DNA of 64,000 nt from Streptomyces sp. NBC_00358 (lineage in GTDB: Bacteria > Actinomycetota > Actinomycetes > Streptomycetales > Streptomycetaceae), in assembly GCF_036099295.1 (NCBI RefSeq), contig NZ_CP107976.1:7874001-7938000 (forward strand), read 5' to 3'. Made by a program: the position numbers and the translations under genes. Below are positions 50,769-59,655 of the stretch, one piece after another; the stretch's first letter is position 1, and every line of letters starts with the position of its first letter. Below the pieces are notes generated by a model. It did no database searches, was not told the DNA's origin, and saw nothing but the letters and a program-made list of their open reading frames with translations.

Positions 50769-51794
50769 TCAGAGCACGCACTCCGCCTCGGCGTAGCGCT
50801 CGTCCGGAACCGTCTTCAGGGTCTCGACCGCCTCGGCGAGCGACACCATGACGATGTCGGTCCCGCGCAGCGCGGTCATCTTGCCGAACTCGCCCCGGTG
50901 CACGGCCTCCACGGCGTGCCATCCGAACCGGGTCGCGAGCACGCGGTCGTACGCCGTCGGCGTGCCGCCGCGCTGCACGTGCCCGAGGATGACCGGCCGG
51001 GCCTCCTTGCCGAGCCGTTCCTCCAGCTCGATGGAGAGCTGCCGGGCGATGCCCGCGAACCGCTCGTGGCCGTAGATGTCCTTGCCGCCCTCGTCGTACA
51101 CCATCGAGCCCTCGCGGGGCTTCGCGCCCTCGGCGGCGACGACGATGGCGAACCGCTTGCCCGCCTCGAACCGCTCGCCGACCCGCGCGGCCAGCTCCTC
51201 GATGTCGAAGGGGCGCTCCGGGACGACGATGGCGTGGGCGCCGGCGGCCATGCCGGAGTGCAGCGCGATCCAGCCGGTGTGGCGGCCCATGACCTCCACG
51301 ATCAGCACACGCTGGTGGGACTCGGCGGTGGTCTTCAGCCGGTCGAGGGCCTCGGTCGCGACGCCCACGGCCGTGTCGAAGCCGAAGGTGACGTCCGTGA
51401 CCGCGATGTCGTTGTCGATGGTCTTCGGCACGCCGACGATGGGCAGGCCGCCGTCCGACAGCAGGCGGGCCGCCTTCAGCGTGCCCTCGCCGCCGATCGG
51501 GATGATCGCGTCGAGCCCGAGGTCCGCGACATGTCCCTTGGCCCGTTCCACGCCGTCACGCAGATGCGCGGGCTGGACCCGGGAGGAGCCGAGCATGGTG
51601 CCGCCGCGAGCCAGGATTCCGCTCACCGCGTCGAGGTCGAGCTTGAGGTAGTCGCACTCCAGGAGGCCCTTCCAGCCGTCCCGGAAGCCGATGACCTCGT
51701 CGCCGTGGTCGACGACGGCGCGGTGTACGACCGACCGGATGACGGCGTTCAGGCCGGGGCAGTCGCCGCCGGACGTGAGGACACCAATGCGCAT
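50769..51794 (-). CDS. pfkA: 6-phosphofructokinase
   Basis: This 341-residue glycolytic enzyme phosphorylates fructose 6-phosphate. Motifs are MRIGVLTSGGDCPGLNAVIR, the nucleotide site PIGGEGTLKAA, the catalytic PKTIDNDI and MGRHTGWIALHSG, and the sugar-binding GHVQRGGTPTAYDR. The Gly in GGEGT fits an ATP-using enzyme; actinobacterial ATP-PFKs share this form. The start at 51794 is set by homology; a GAAGG lies upstream. A perfect 13-base hairpin sits 18 bases before the start codon. Confidence 0.93.
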   Translation of the reverse strand: MRIGVLTSGGDCPGLNAVIRSVVHRAVVDHGDEVIGFRDGWKGLLECDYLKLDLDAVSGILARGGTMLGSSRVQPAHLRDGVERAKGHVADLGLDAIIPIGGEGTLKAARLLSDGGLPIVGVPKTIDNDIAVTDVTFGFDTAVGVATEALDRLKTTAESHQRVLIVEVMGRHTGWIALHSGMAAGAHAIVVPERPFDIEELAARVGERFEAGKRFAIVVAAEGAKPREGSMVYDEGGKDIYGHERFAGIARQLSIELEERLGKEARPVILGHVQRGGTPTAYDRVLATRFGWHAVEAVHRGEFGKMTALRGTDIVMVSLAEAVETLKTVPDERYAEAECVL

Positions 51795-51811
51795 AGCCCG
51801 AAATACCTTCT

Positions 51812-51840
51812 CAACGTGGTCCGGGGACCGGACCACGTTG
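51812..51840 (-). promoter_or_regulatory. Perfect hairpin/palindrome just upstream of pfkA
   Basis: CAACGTGGTCCGG (51812-51824) and its complement (51828-51840) are separated by three bases. It lies directly ahead of the pfkA ribosome site, so it could be an RNA structure in the 5' leader or a DNA operator. The remaining gap to 52008 has no gene. Confidence 0.6.
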
Positions 51841-52008
51841 TCCGGCAAGGATTCCTGCCACCCTACCGGCGGGAGGGGGCCCGGCCGCACTGTGCGTCCG
51901 CCTGCTGGACGCACCCGCTCACCTGTGCGGATGCGGTTTCAGACGGGCCCCGGAGGGGGTGCGACGGACCGTCCGCCGCAGCGGAAGGGTTCCTCCCGGG
52001 GAACGCGA

Positions 52009-52043
52009 AGAGGAACCGTTCCTCCTTGAGGAACGGTTCCTCT
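52009..52043 (-). terminator. Perfect 16-base hairpin after gatD
   Basis: Bases 52009-52024 and 52028-52043 are exact reverse complements with a 3-base loop, 20 bases past the gatD stop. Each arm also contains the near-palindrome GAACCGTTC/GAACGGTTC. Confidence 0.75.
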
Positions 52044-52063
52044 GGCCCGACGGCGGGTCGGCC

Positions 52064-52792
52064 CTACGCGGGCTGCTGGGCGGACGCGATGCGCTCGGAG
52101 CGCAGCGCCTCGTACCAGCGGTCGTCGATCGGCGGCAGCGCGTTGACGTCGAGGGCCAGCTTCAGGAGCAGGTCCGCGATCTGCGGATTGCGGGCGAGGA
52201 CGGGCCCGTGCATGTACGTACCGAACACGGTGTCGTTGTACGCGCCCTCCGTGCCGTCGCCCGTCCCGTTGCCCTTGCCGAGCCGCACGTTCGCGAACGG
52301 GCGGGCGGTGGGCCCGAGGTGGGTGACGCCCTGGTGGTTCTCGAAGCCGGTCAGCGGGGGCAGACCGAGCCGCGGGTCGATGTCGCCGAGGACGTCGCCG
52401 ACGCACCGCTCGCCCTCGCCGCGCACCGAGACCACGTCGAGCAGGCCGAGGCCCGGCTCGCGCTGGCCGAGGTCGTTGATGAACTCGTGCCCGAGGATCT
52501 GGTAGCCGGCGCAGACGGAGAACACGATCGCGCCGTTGCCGACCGCCCGGTCCAGACCGCCGTCGCGGCGCAGCCGCTCCGCCGCGAGCCGCTGCGGCCG
52601 GTCCTCGCCGCCCCCGATCAGGTAGATGTCACCGGAGGTGGGGATCGGCTGGTCGCTGCGCACGTCGACACGGGCCACGTCGAGGCCGCGCTGACGGGCC
52701 CGGCGCTCCACGACCAGGGCGTTGCCCTGGTCGCCGTAGGTGCTCAGCAGGTCTGGATAGATCCACACCAGACGCAGGCTGTTGTCACTCAT
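52064..52792 (-). CDS. gatD: Lipid II isoglutaminyl synthase, glutamine amidotransferase subunit
   Basis: This 242-residue class I (CobB/CobQ-like) amidotransferase supplies ammonia to MurT to amidate D-glutamate in the lipid II stem peptide. Nucleophile Cys is in FSVCAGYQILG; IYLIGGGEDRPQ and the His in GTYMHGPVLARNP complete the site. The ATG at 52792 follows GGAGGACGAAGAG and lies 19 bases after murT, the usual operon. Confidence 0.92.
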   Translation of the reverse strand: MSDNSLRLVWIYPDLLSTYGDQGNALVVERRARQRGLDVARVDVRSDQPIPTSGDIYLIGGGEDRPQRLAAERLRRDGGLDRAVGNGAIVFSVCAGYQILGHEFINDLGQREPGLGLLDVVSVRGEGERCVGDVLGDIDPRLGLPPLTGFENHQGVTHLGPTARPFANVRLGKGNGTGDGTEGAYNDTVFGTYMHGPVLARNPQIADLLLKLALDVNALPPIDDRWYEALRSERIASAQQPA

Positions 52793-52811
52793 TCTCTTCG
52801 TCCTCCGTGGC

Positions 52812-54050
52812 TCAGTTGCCGACACGACGCCTCAAGTCCTGGAATGCGGTGTAGTTCGCGATGACCTCGATGCGTCCGGGCGGTGCCTGCTGCACGGCCT
52901 GGTCGAGGGTCTCGCAGACCTGGAACTGCTGGTTGGCGACTTCGAGGCGTACGGCGAGGTCCAGCTTGCGGTCGCCGAGGACGAAGATCGGGTGCCCGGT
53001 CAGGCGGGTGTAGTCGACGTCCCACAGCCAGGACGTGTCGGTGCCGTCGGCGCCGCGCGCGTTCACCGACAGGATGACCGGGGTCGGCGGCGGGTCGATC
53101 AGGGAGAAGGTCTCCAGCCAGCCCGCGGGGTTCTTGGCGAGCAGCAGACGCAGGTCGCGCTGCATGAACTGCACCACGTCGTAGCGTCCGGCCACCGCCT
53201 GCACCTGGTACATGCGCTCCAGGGCGACCTGCGGCGGCACCCCGAAGACGGCGGCCACGGCGGCCGACGAGGCGGCGTTCGCCTTGTTGGCGCGGCCCGG
53301 CAGCTGGAGGTGGATCGGCCACGCGGATCCGTGCGGGTCGAGAACGTGGTCCCCGGACAGGGCCCAGGTCGGGTTCGGACGGCGGAAGCCGCAGTCGCCG
53401 CAGAACCAGTCGTCGCCGGGGCGCTGCATCACCCCGCCGCAGGACGGGCAGGACCAGGCGTCGTCCTTCCACATCTGACCGGCCGCCACCCACATGACGT
53501 TCGGCGAGGAGGACGCGGCCCAGACCACCAGCGGGTCGTCCGCGTTGGCGACCACGACGGCCTTGGAACCGGCCAGCCCCTCACGCCAGTGCTCGGCCAT
53601 CATGCGGGTCTCGGCGGCCCGGTCGAGCTGGTCGCGCGAGAGGTTCAGCAGCGCGATGCACTTCGGGTCGGTGTCACGTGCCACACCGGCGAGGTACTTC
53701 TCGTCGACCTCGATGACCGCGAACTTGGCGTCCGAACCCCCGGCCAGCGCCGAGGTGATACCCGCCGGCATATTGGCGCCGAGCGCGTTGGACACGACCG
53801 GGCCCGCGGCGCCCAGCGCCTCCGCGATCAGCCGCGTGGTCGTGGTCTTGCCGTTGGTCGCCGACACCAGGATCACGTCCAGGTGTGTGGCCAGCCTCGC
53901 CAGCAGGTCGGGGTCGAGCTTGAGCGCCACCCGGCCACCGATCACCGATCCGCTGCCGCGTCCGGCGGCTCGCGAGACGGCAGCCGCCGCCTTGCCCGCC
54001 GTCACAGCCAGCTTGGCCCGCGGCGACAGCGGGTCCGAGTTGCCTGACAT
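52812..54050 (-). CDS. murT: Lipid II isoglutaminyl synthase, Mur ligase subunit MurT
   Basis: The 412-residue Mur ligase-like protein activates the D-Glu carboxylate with ATP and forms the amidating complex with GatD. Visible are the P-loop SATNGKTTTTRLI, the central-domain NLSRDQLDRAAE, a four-Cys zinc ribbon (CPSCGG near 210 and FCGDCGF near 226), and the C-terminal DUF1727 region. AAGGAGGATCG precedes the ATG at 54050. The 154-base gap to the divergent peptide deformylase must hold both promoters. Confidence 0.93.
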   Translation of the reverse strand: MSGNSDPLSPRAKLAVTAGKAAAAVSRAAGRGSGSVIGGRVALKLDPDLLARLATHLDVILVSATNGKTTTTRLIAEALGAAGPVVSNALGANMPAGITSALAGGSDAKFAVIEVDEKYLAGVARDTDPKCIALLNLSRDQLDRAAETRMMAEHWREGLAGSKAVVVANADDPLVVWAASSSPNVMWVAAGQMWKDDAWSCPSCGGVMQRPGDDWFCGDCGFRRPNPTWALSGDHVLDPHGSAWPIHLQLPGRANKANAASSAAVAAVFGVPPQVALERMYQVQAVAGRYDVVQFMQRDLRLLLAKNPAGWLETFSLIDPPPTPVILSVNARGADGTDTSWLWDVDYTRLTGHPIFVLGDRKLDLAVRLEVANQQFQVCETLDQAVQQAPPGRIEVIANYTAFQDLRRRVGN

Positions 54051-54191
54051 CGTTTCTCGATCCTCCTTGCGTACGCGCCGCGCCTCTGCCCCCGGCACCG
54101 TGTGGGCCTCAGCCTATCGAGATCCACTCACGTGCCCGAATCGCGGCACCACCTAGGTGCCGGCGCGGCATGCGCGCGCCTACCAGGACCG

Positions 54192-54197
54192 TACCCT
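54192..54197 (+). promoter_or_regulatory. -10 element of a probable leaderless transcript (def)
   Basis: TACCCT ends seven bases before the ATG at 54205 with no ribosome site, the typical layout of a leaderless actinobacterial message. Confidence 0.5.
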
Positions 54198-54204
54198 TGC
54201 CGCC

Positions 54205-54744
54205 ATGCGACACGGATCCATCCCGGGCACCCACGGGCGCGTCCGGCCCCTCACCCTGCTCGGCGACCCCGTGCTGCGCGGGGCCTGCGAGGACGTCACC
54301 GACTTCGGCCCCCAACTCGCCCAGCTCGTCGAGGACATGTTCGCGACGATGTACGCGGCCGAGGGCGTCGGCCTCGCCGCGAACCAGATCGGCGTCGGAC
54401 TCAGGGTCTTCGTGTACGACTGCCCGGACGACGACGATGTCCGCCATGTCGGGCATGTGGTGAATCCGCGTCTCGTCGAGGCGGACGGCGTGGTCCTGCG
54501 CGGACCTGAGGGCTGCCTCTCGCTGCCCGGTCTGGAGGCCGGCACCGAGCGGTACGACCACGCGGTCGTCGAGGGGCGCACGGTCACCGGTGAGGCGGTC
54601 ACCGTGCACGGCACCGGCTGGTTCGCCCGGTGCCTCCAGCACGAGTGCGACCACCTCGACGGCGGGGTCTACGCGGACCGGCTCACGGGCTGGCGCCGGA
54701 AGCGGCTGCTGCGCCAGGTGGCGCGGGCTTCCTGGAGCGGCTGA
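54205..54744 (+). CDS. def: Peptide deformylase
   Basis: This 179-residue metalloenzyme removes the formyl group from new polypeptides. All three motifs are intact: GVGLAANQIGVG, EGCLSLPGLEAG (metal Cys) and CLQHECDHLDGGVYADRL (HExxH). The C-terminus is short and basic. ATG 54205 is preferred to an upstream ATG at 54157 because of the well-placed -10 element and homology. It diverges from the murT-gatD operon; Streptomyces usually has several def genes. Confidence 0.93.
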   Translation: MRHGSIPGTHGRVRPLTLLGDPVLRGACEDVTDFGPQLAQLVEDMFATMYAAEGVGLAANQIGVGLRVFVYDCPDDDDVRHVGHVVNPRLVEADGVVLRGPEGCLSLPGLEAGTERYDHAVVEGRTVTGEAVTVHGTGWFARCLQHECDHLDGGVYADRLTGWRRKRLLRQVARASWSG

Positions 54745-54817
54745 CAGGGCCCGGTGCCGTCGGCCGTGTCCGGCCGGTGGCACCGCGCCCCTGACGGGGT
54801 GTCCGCGTGAGTCCGGG

Positions 54818-55462
54818 TCAGAAACCCGGTCCGCCGACGCGGTCGCCCGCGGCCGCGAGGCGGCCCCACAGCAGGTCGGCCAGGCTTCGTACCAACTCGG
54901 CGCGCGTGCACGGCCGTTCGCCGAGCCACCAGTCCCCGGCGGCGTGCATCATGCCGACGATCCCGTGGCCCCAGACCCGGGCCAGTTGCTGGCTGCCCGG
55001 CCCGAGGTCCACCCGCTCCTCGATGACCTCGGCCAGTTCCTCGCCCATGCGGCGCAGCACCGGGGCGGAGTACTTGCCCACGTCGAAGCCGGGATCGCCG
55101 GGCTGGCCGCCCTCGGCCGGATGCATCAGGAAACGGTAGACCTGCGGCCGGGCCTCGATGGCGGCCAAGTACGTATCGAGCGTCGCCTCGACGCGCTCAC
55201 GCCGTTCGGCCGGGGCGTCCAGGGCCGCCCGCAGCGCTTCGAGGAGGGCGTCGGTGTGCCGCTTGGCGAGCGCGGCGTAGAGGCCGCCCTTGTCGCCGAA
55301 GTGGCGGTACAGAATGGGCTTCGTGATGCCGGCCTCGGCGGCGATGGCGTTCATGGAGGCCCCGGGGCCGTCGCGGAGCACCACTCTGTCGGCGGCTTCC
55401 AGCAGTTCGCGCCGGCGGCGGTCGGCGGACCTCTGCTGATCGGTCCGCTGTGTGGTGTCCAT
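54818..55462 (-). CDS. TetR-family regulator divergent from an acyl-CoA dehydrogenase
   Basis: This 214-residue protein has a TetR helix-turn-helix (about 15-62, NAIAAEAGITKPILYRHFGD) and a helical ligand-binding part (about 80-205). It is divergent from the acyl-CoA dehydrogenase gene across 169 bases that contain a perfect palindrome, so it most likely represses fatty acid or acyl-CoA degradation until an acyl-CoA binds. The ATG at 55462 gives the family N-terminus. Confidence 0.9.
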   Translation of the reverse strand: MDTTQRTDQQRSADRRRRELLEAADRVVLRDGPGASMNAIAAEAGITKPILYRHFGDKGGLYAALAKRHTDALLEALRAALDAPAERRERVEATLDTYLAAIEARPQVYRFLMHPAEGGQPGDPGFDVGKYSAPVLRRMGEELAEVIEERVDLGPGSQQLARVWGHGIVGMMHAAGDWWLGERPCTRAELVRSLADLLWGRLAAAGDRVGGPGF

Positions 55463-55576
55463 GTGCTCTCCCCACCCGTGGTGATTCGGTGACGCCTGCG
55501 CAAACTAACACTGATCGTCGTATGGGTATCGAACGGGCTGCCGAGCCGGGCCCGGGAGTTGACTTTTCCTACTAGC

Positions 55577-55598
55577 CGGTAACAGACTCCAGTTACCG
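55577..55598. promoter_or_regulatory. Palindromic TetR-type operator CGGTAAC-N8-GTTACCG
   Basis: Perfect 7-base arms at 55577-55583 and 55592-55598, with a further TAAC half-site just downstream, lie 34 bases upstream of the acyl-CoA dehydrogenase start. Size and position suit a TetR dimer repressing that gene; binding is inferred. Confidence 0.65.
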
Positions 55599-55631
55599 CA
55601 AGTAACAGTTTAGTGCAGCGCTGGAGGGGAC

Positions 55632-56861
55632 ATGGCCGAGTTCACCATGGAGCTCAACGACGAACAGAAGGAGGTCCGGGACTGGCTGCACGGCTTCGCC
55701 GCCGATGTCATCCGCCCCGCGGCCGCCGAATGGGACGAGCGCGAAGAGACTCCCTGGCCGGTCATCCAGGAAGCCGCGAAGGTCGGCATCTACTCCCTGG
55801 ACTTCTACGCCCAGCAGTACTTCGACCCCACCGGTCTCGGCATACCGATGGCCATGGAGGAACTGTTCTGGGGCGACGCGGGCATCGCCCTCTCCATCGT
55901 CGGAACCGGCCTCGCCGCCGTGGGTGTCCTCGCCAACGGCACCGAGGCACAGATCGGCACCTGGATCCCCCAGATGTACGGCGATGCCAACGATGTCAAG
56001 GTCGCCGCCTTCTGCTCCTCCGAGCCCGACGCCGGCTCCGACGTGGCCTCGATGCGCACGCGCGCCGTCTACGACGAGGCCAAGGACGAGTGGGTCCTGA
56101 ACGGCACGAAGACCTGGGCGACCAACGGCGGCATCGCCAACGTCCACGTCGTCGTCGCGGTCGTCGACGCCGAACTCGGCTCCAAGGGGCACGCCTCCTT
56201 CATCGTGCCGCCGAACACCCCGGGCCTGTCCCAGGGCCAGAAGTTCAAGAAGCACGGCATCCGCGCCTCGCACACCGCCGAGGTCGTCCTGGAGAACGTC
56301 CGTGTCCCCGGCTCCTGCCTGCTCGGCGGCAAGGAGAAGCTCGACGAGCGCCTCGCCCGTGCCCGCGAGCGCGCGAAGGCGGGTGGCGGCGAGCGCGTGA
56401 AGAACGCCGCGATGGCCACCTTCGAGGCGTCCCGGCCGGCCGTCGGCGCCATGGCGGTGGGCACCGCGCGGGCCGCGTACGAGGTCGCCCTCGACTACGC
56501 CAAGACGCGCGAGCAGTTCGGCCGCCCGATCATCGACAACCAGGGTGTCGCCTTCCAGCTCGCCGACATGCGCACCTCGATCGACGCGGCCCGACTGCTG
56601 GTCTGGCGGGCGTCCTGGATGGCGGTCAACGGCAAGCAGTTCACCGCGGCCGAGGGCTCGATGTCGAAGCTGTTCGCCAGCGAGACGGCGAAGAAGGTCA
56701 CCGGCCAGGCGATCCAGATCCTGGGCGGCAACGGCTACACCCGCGAGTACCCGGTGGAGCGGATGCACCGCGACGCTGCCATCTACACGATCTTCGAGGG
56801 GACCAGCGAGATCCAGCGGCTGGTGATCGCCCGCACCCTGTCCGGGATGCCGATCCGCTGA
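55632..56861 (+). CDS. Acyl-CoA dehydrogenase
   Basis: This 409-residue flavoenzyme desaturates acyl-CoA in beta-oxidation. It shows AAFCSSEPDAGSDVASM, TWATNGGIAN, the arginine-rich REQFGRPIIDNQGVAFQLAD, GGNGYTREYPVERMHRDA and the catalytic Glu in IFEGTSEIQRLVIAR. GGAGGGGAC precedes the ATG at 55632. It is controlled very probably by the divergent TetR. It gives a local reference for the Glu-less paralogue at 1512 in the peptide cluster. Confidence 0.92.
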   Translation: MAEFTMELNDEQKEVRDWLHGFAADVIRPAAAEWDEREETPWPVIQEAAKVGIYSLDFYAQQYFDPTGLGIPMAMEELFWGDAGIALSIVGTGLAAVGVLANGTEAQIGTWIPQMYGDANDVKVAAFCSSEPDAGSDVASMRTRAVYDEAKDEWVLNGTKTWATNGGIANVHVVVAVVDAELGSKGHASFIVPPNTPGLSQGQKFKKHGIRASHTAEVVLENVRVPGSCLLGGKEKLDERLARARERAKAGGGERVKNAAMATFEASRPAVGAMAVGTARAAYEVALDYAKTREQFGRPIIDNQGVAFQLADMRTSIDAARLLVWRASWMAVNGKQFTAAEGSMSKLFASETAKKVTGQAIQILGGNGYTREYPVERMHRDAAIYTIFEGTSEIQRLVIARTLSGMPIR

Positions 56862-57011
56862 GCCCTCCGCGCGGGCCGGGGGCCGGTCACGGCCCCCGTC
56901 GCCCACCGGACCTGCGACATCGCGTCGGGCCGCGCGGAACCGGGACGCCGGGGCCGGGCATGGCACCCTGGTCGAAGGGGCTCGGAGTCTGCCGGACCGA
57001 AGGAGCGCGTG

Positions 57012-57707
57012 ATGACGCGGACGGCCAGGGAAGTGCTGGAGGGCGTCACCGGGAAACTCGCCCCTGACCCCCATGCCAACCGGCTGCTGCCCGTGATCGC
57101 CCGGGGCGCGGCCCAGCGCACCACACTCGCGGCCCTGGCCCTCGAACAGCGCCATGTGATCGCCGCGGACCACCGCGCGTTCCTTCATCTGGCCGAACGC
57201 TCGGCGGCGGTTACGGAGACGTCGGCGGCCGAGCCGGCGAGCGCCGCTTTCTTCGAGATGCTCGCGGAGGGTGAGGCGCTGGCCGGGGAACGGCTCGCCG
57301 CCTTCGCCGACGCGGTGGGCGCCGACGAGGTGCTCGCGGCGTCGTACGAACCGCTCGCCGACTGCCAGGCCTATCCCGCGTACGTCGCCTGGCTCGCCCT
57401 GAACGGGGAGCCGACCGACGTGGTCCTCGCGATCGGCGCGAACTTCGCCGCGTGGGGCGGCTACTGCGAGACGATCGCCGAGGCGCTGCGCCACCACTAC
57501 GGCTTCGACGACGAGGCCTGCGGCTTCTTCGACCTCTTCGCCGCGCCCGCCCCCGAGCTGGAGAGCCGGGCGCTGGCCGCGGTGCAGGACGGACTCGACG
57601 CCGGACGGGTCTCGCACGACGACGTCCACCGTCAAGGGCGGCTGCTCCAGGCCTACGAGACGAAGTTCTGGCACGCCCTGTGGGAGCTGGACCAGCGCGT
57701 CGTCTGA
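57012..57707 (+). CDS. TenA/PqqC-like (heme oxygenase fold) protein
   Basis: This 231-residue all-helical protein resembles the TenA/THI-4/PqqC group: EQRHVIAADHRAFLHLAER in the first third, and CQAYPAYVAWLALNG, GANFAAWGGYCETIAEAL and a C-terminal YETKFWHALWELDQ helix. TenA enzymes hydrolyse thiamin pyrimidine breakdown products, but the key Cys and Glu residues cannot be confirmed here, so the activity is open. GAAGGAGCGCGTG precedes the ATG at 57012 (a GTG at 57009 is also possible). It stands alone. Confidence 0.7.
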   Translation: MTRTAREVLEGVTGKLAPDPHANRLLPVIARGAAQRTTLAALALEQRHVIAADHRAFLHLAERSAAVTETSAAEPASAAFFEMLAEGEALAGERLAAFADAVGADEVLAASYEPLADCQAYPAYVAWLALNGEPTDVVLAIGANFAAWGGYCETIAEALRHHYGFDDEACGFFDLFAAPAPELESRALAAVQDGLDAGRVSHDDVHRQGRLLQAYETKFWHALWELDQRVV

Positions 57708-57911
57708 GGCCGGGAGCGGGGCCCCGGGCGGGACCGGCCGGGCCGGAAGGGCCCCGCGCCCACCCGGTGCCGGGCACGCGCCGAGAGCCCGGCAGGCGCC
57801 GTGAGCCGGGCGGGGACCCGTGACTCCGTCAGGGACCCGGCGCCCGGCATTGCCCCCGCGCCGGGCGCGGCCCGGTGCGCAGAGGCCCGTGTCCGGCCGG
57901 GTGCCGTCGCT

Positions 57912-58151
57912 TCAGCGACCGTTCGTGCCGCTGCTGTGCGCGATGCAGGCCACGTCGATCCGGTCGGCCAGCTTGGCCAGTTCGATCGTGAGCGCGGCCA
58001 CCGTGTCCTCGTCGAGGCCGTCCTGGCCGGCCTCCACCAGATGCAGCCATCGGCCGCCCAGCGTGCGCAGCAGCTTGCTGACGTCGGCGGCGGCCACCTG
58101 CAACGTGCCGCGGTCGTCGACGATCAGGGGGAGGGTCACTTCGCGGTTCAC
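57912..58151 (-). CDS. Small DUF6213-like protein
   Basis: This 79-residue protein, starting at GTG 58151 (NREVTLPLIVDDRGTLQVAA), is conserved-looking and soluble, with a strand-helix N-terminal half and a C-terminal helix (TVAALTIELAKLADRIDVAC). I match it from memory to the Streptomyces family DUF6213; function unknown. A TACGAT -10 element at 58159-58164 (minus strand) ends seven bases before the start, implying a leaderless message. Confidence 0.72.
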   Translation of the reverse strand: MNREVTLPLIVDDRGTLQVAAADVSKLLRTLGGRWLHLVEAGQDGLDEDTVAALTIELAKLADRIDVACIAHSSGTNGR

Positions 58152-58176
58152 AGGGGCGATCGTAACTGCGGAACGC

Positions 58177-59568
58177 TCACGCTCCGTGCCATACGGTGGT
58201 GATGTTGCAGAACTCGCGGATTCCGTGTCCCGAGAGTTCACGTCCGTAACCCGACCGCTTCTCCCCTCCGAACGGGAACGCGGGGTGCGAGGCCGTCATT
58301 CCGTTGAAGAACACGCCCCCCGCCTCCAGATCACGGACGAACCGGTCCACCTCGGCCTCGTCGCGCGTCCATACGTTCGAACTCAGCCCGAACGGGGTGT
58401 CGTTGGCGAGGGCCACCGCCTCGTCGAGGCCGGCGGCCCGGTAGAGCGTGGCGACCGGGCCGAAGGTCTCCTCCTGGTGCACGCGCATGGCGGGTGTGAT
58501 GTCGGTGAGCACGGTCGGCGCGTAGTACCAGCCGCTCCCGAAACCGCCGGGGCGTTCGCCACCGCACAGCACCGTCGCGCCGTTCTCCACGGCGTCGTCG
58601 ACCAGTTCCTCCAGGTCGGCGCGGCCCTGCTCGGTGGAGAGCGGTCCGATCTCGGTGTCCTCGTCGAGCGGGTCGCCGACCTTCAAGGCCCGCATGCCCA
58701 CCGCGAACCGCTCCGCGAAGGCGTCGAACACGTCGGTGTGCACGATGAACCGCTTCGCCGCGATGCACGACTGCCCGTTGTTCTGCGCCCGCGCCGTCAC
58801 GGCGATCCGCGCCGCGCGCTCGATGTCGGCAGACGGCATCACCACGTACGGGTCGCTGCCGCCCAGCTCCAGCACCGTCTTCTTCACCTCGTCCCCGGCG
58901 ACCGAGGCGACCGCCCGGCCGGCCGGTTCACTGCCGGTGAGGGTGGCCGCCTTGACGCGCGGGTCGCGCAGGATGCCCTCGACGGCCGCCGAGCCGACCA
59001 GCAGCGTCTGGAAACAGCCCTCGGGGAAGCCCGCCCGGCGGAACAGGTCCTCCAGGTACAGGGCGGTCTGCGGCACGTTCGAGGCGTGCTTGAGCAGGCC
59101 CACGTTGCCCGCCATCAGCGCGGGCGCGGCGAACCGCACCACCTGCCAGAGCGGGAAGTTCCACGGCATCACCGCGAGCACGGGACCGAGCGGCCGGTAG
59201 CGCGCGATGACGCGCGAGGCACCCGAGTCCTTGGCGTCGGCCACGTCGGCCACCTCGTCGGCGAGCAGCTCCTCGGCGTGCTCGGCGTACCAGCGCATGG
59301 CCTTCGCGCACTTGGTGGCCTCCGCGCGGGCCTGCTTGACGGGCTTGCCCATCTCGGTGGTCATCACCCGGCCGATGTCCTGGACGTCCTCGTCCAGAAG
59401 TTCGGCCGCGCGGTGCAGCAGCCGTGCCCGTTCGGCGAACGAGGTGGTGCGATAGGTGCGGAACGTGGCCTCGGCGGTGGCGAGCCTGCGCTCGATCTCC
59501 TCGGCGCCGAGGGCGTCGTACGTCTTGAGCGTCTCGCCGTTCGCCGGGTTCACCGTCGCGATGGGCAT
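58177..59568 (-). CDS. NAD(P)+-dependent aldehyde dehydrogenase, succinate-semialdehyde type
   Basis: This 463-residue enzyme oxidises an aldehyde, probably succinate semialdehyde, to the acid. Marks are MPWNFPLWQVVRFAAPALMAGN, LTGSEPAGRAVAS, the general base Glu in LELGGSDPYVV, the nucleophile Cys in NNGQSCIAAKRF and EETFGPVATLYRA. The ATG at 59568 follows CCAGGAGGTCGGCC. No GABA transaminase is adjacent, so the physiological substrate is not settled. Confidence 0.9.
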   Translation of the reverse strand: MPIATVNPANGETLKTYDALGAEEIERRLATAEATFRTYRTTSFAERARLLHRAAELLDEDVQDIGRVMTTEMGKPVKQARAEATKCAKAMRWYAEHAEELLADEVADVADAKDSGASRVIARYRPLGPVLAVMPWNFPLWQVVRFAAPALMAGNVGLLKHASNVPQTALYLEDLFRRAGFPEGCFQTLLVGSAAVEGILRDPRVKAATLTGSEPAGRAVASVAGDEVKKTVLELGGSDPYVVMPSADIERAARIAVTARAQNNGQSCIAAKRFIVHTDVFDAFAERFAVGMRALKVGDPLDEDTEIGPLSTEQGRADLEELVDDAVENGATVLCGGERPGGFGSGWYYAPTVLTDITPAMRVHQEETFGPVATLYRAAGLDEAVALANDTPFGLSSNVWTRDEAEVDRFVRDLEAGGVFFNGMTASHPAFPFGGEKRSGYGRELSGHGIREFCNITTVWHGA

Positions 59569-59655
59569 GGCCGACCTCCTGGAAGCGGACTGTTCTCCGA
59601 CCCTCCCGCGCGCTGCCGTGCGGCGCAACGCGGAGGCCCCCGGGGTGAGCCGGCG

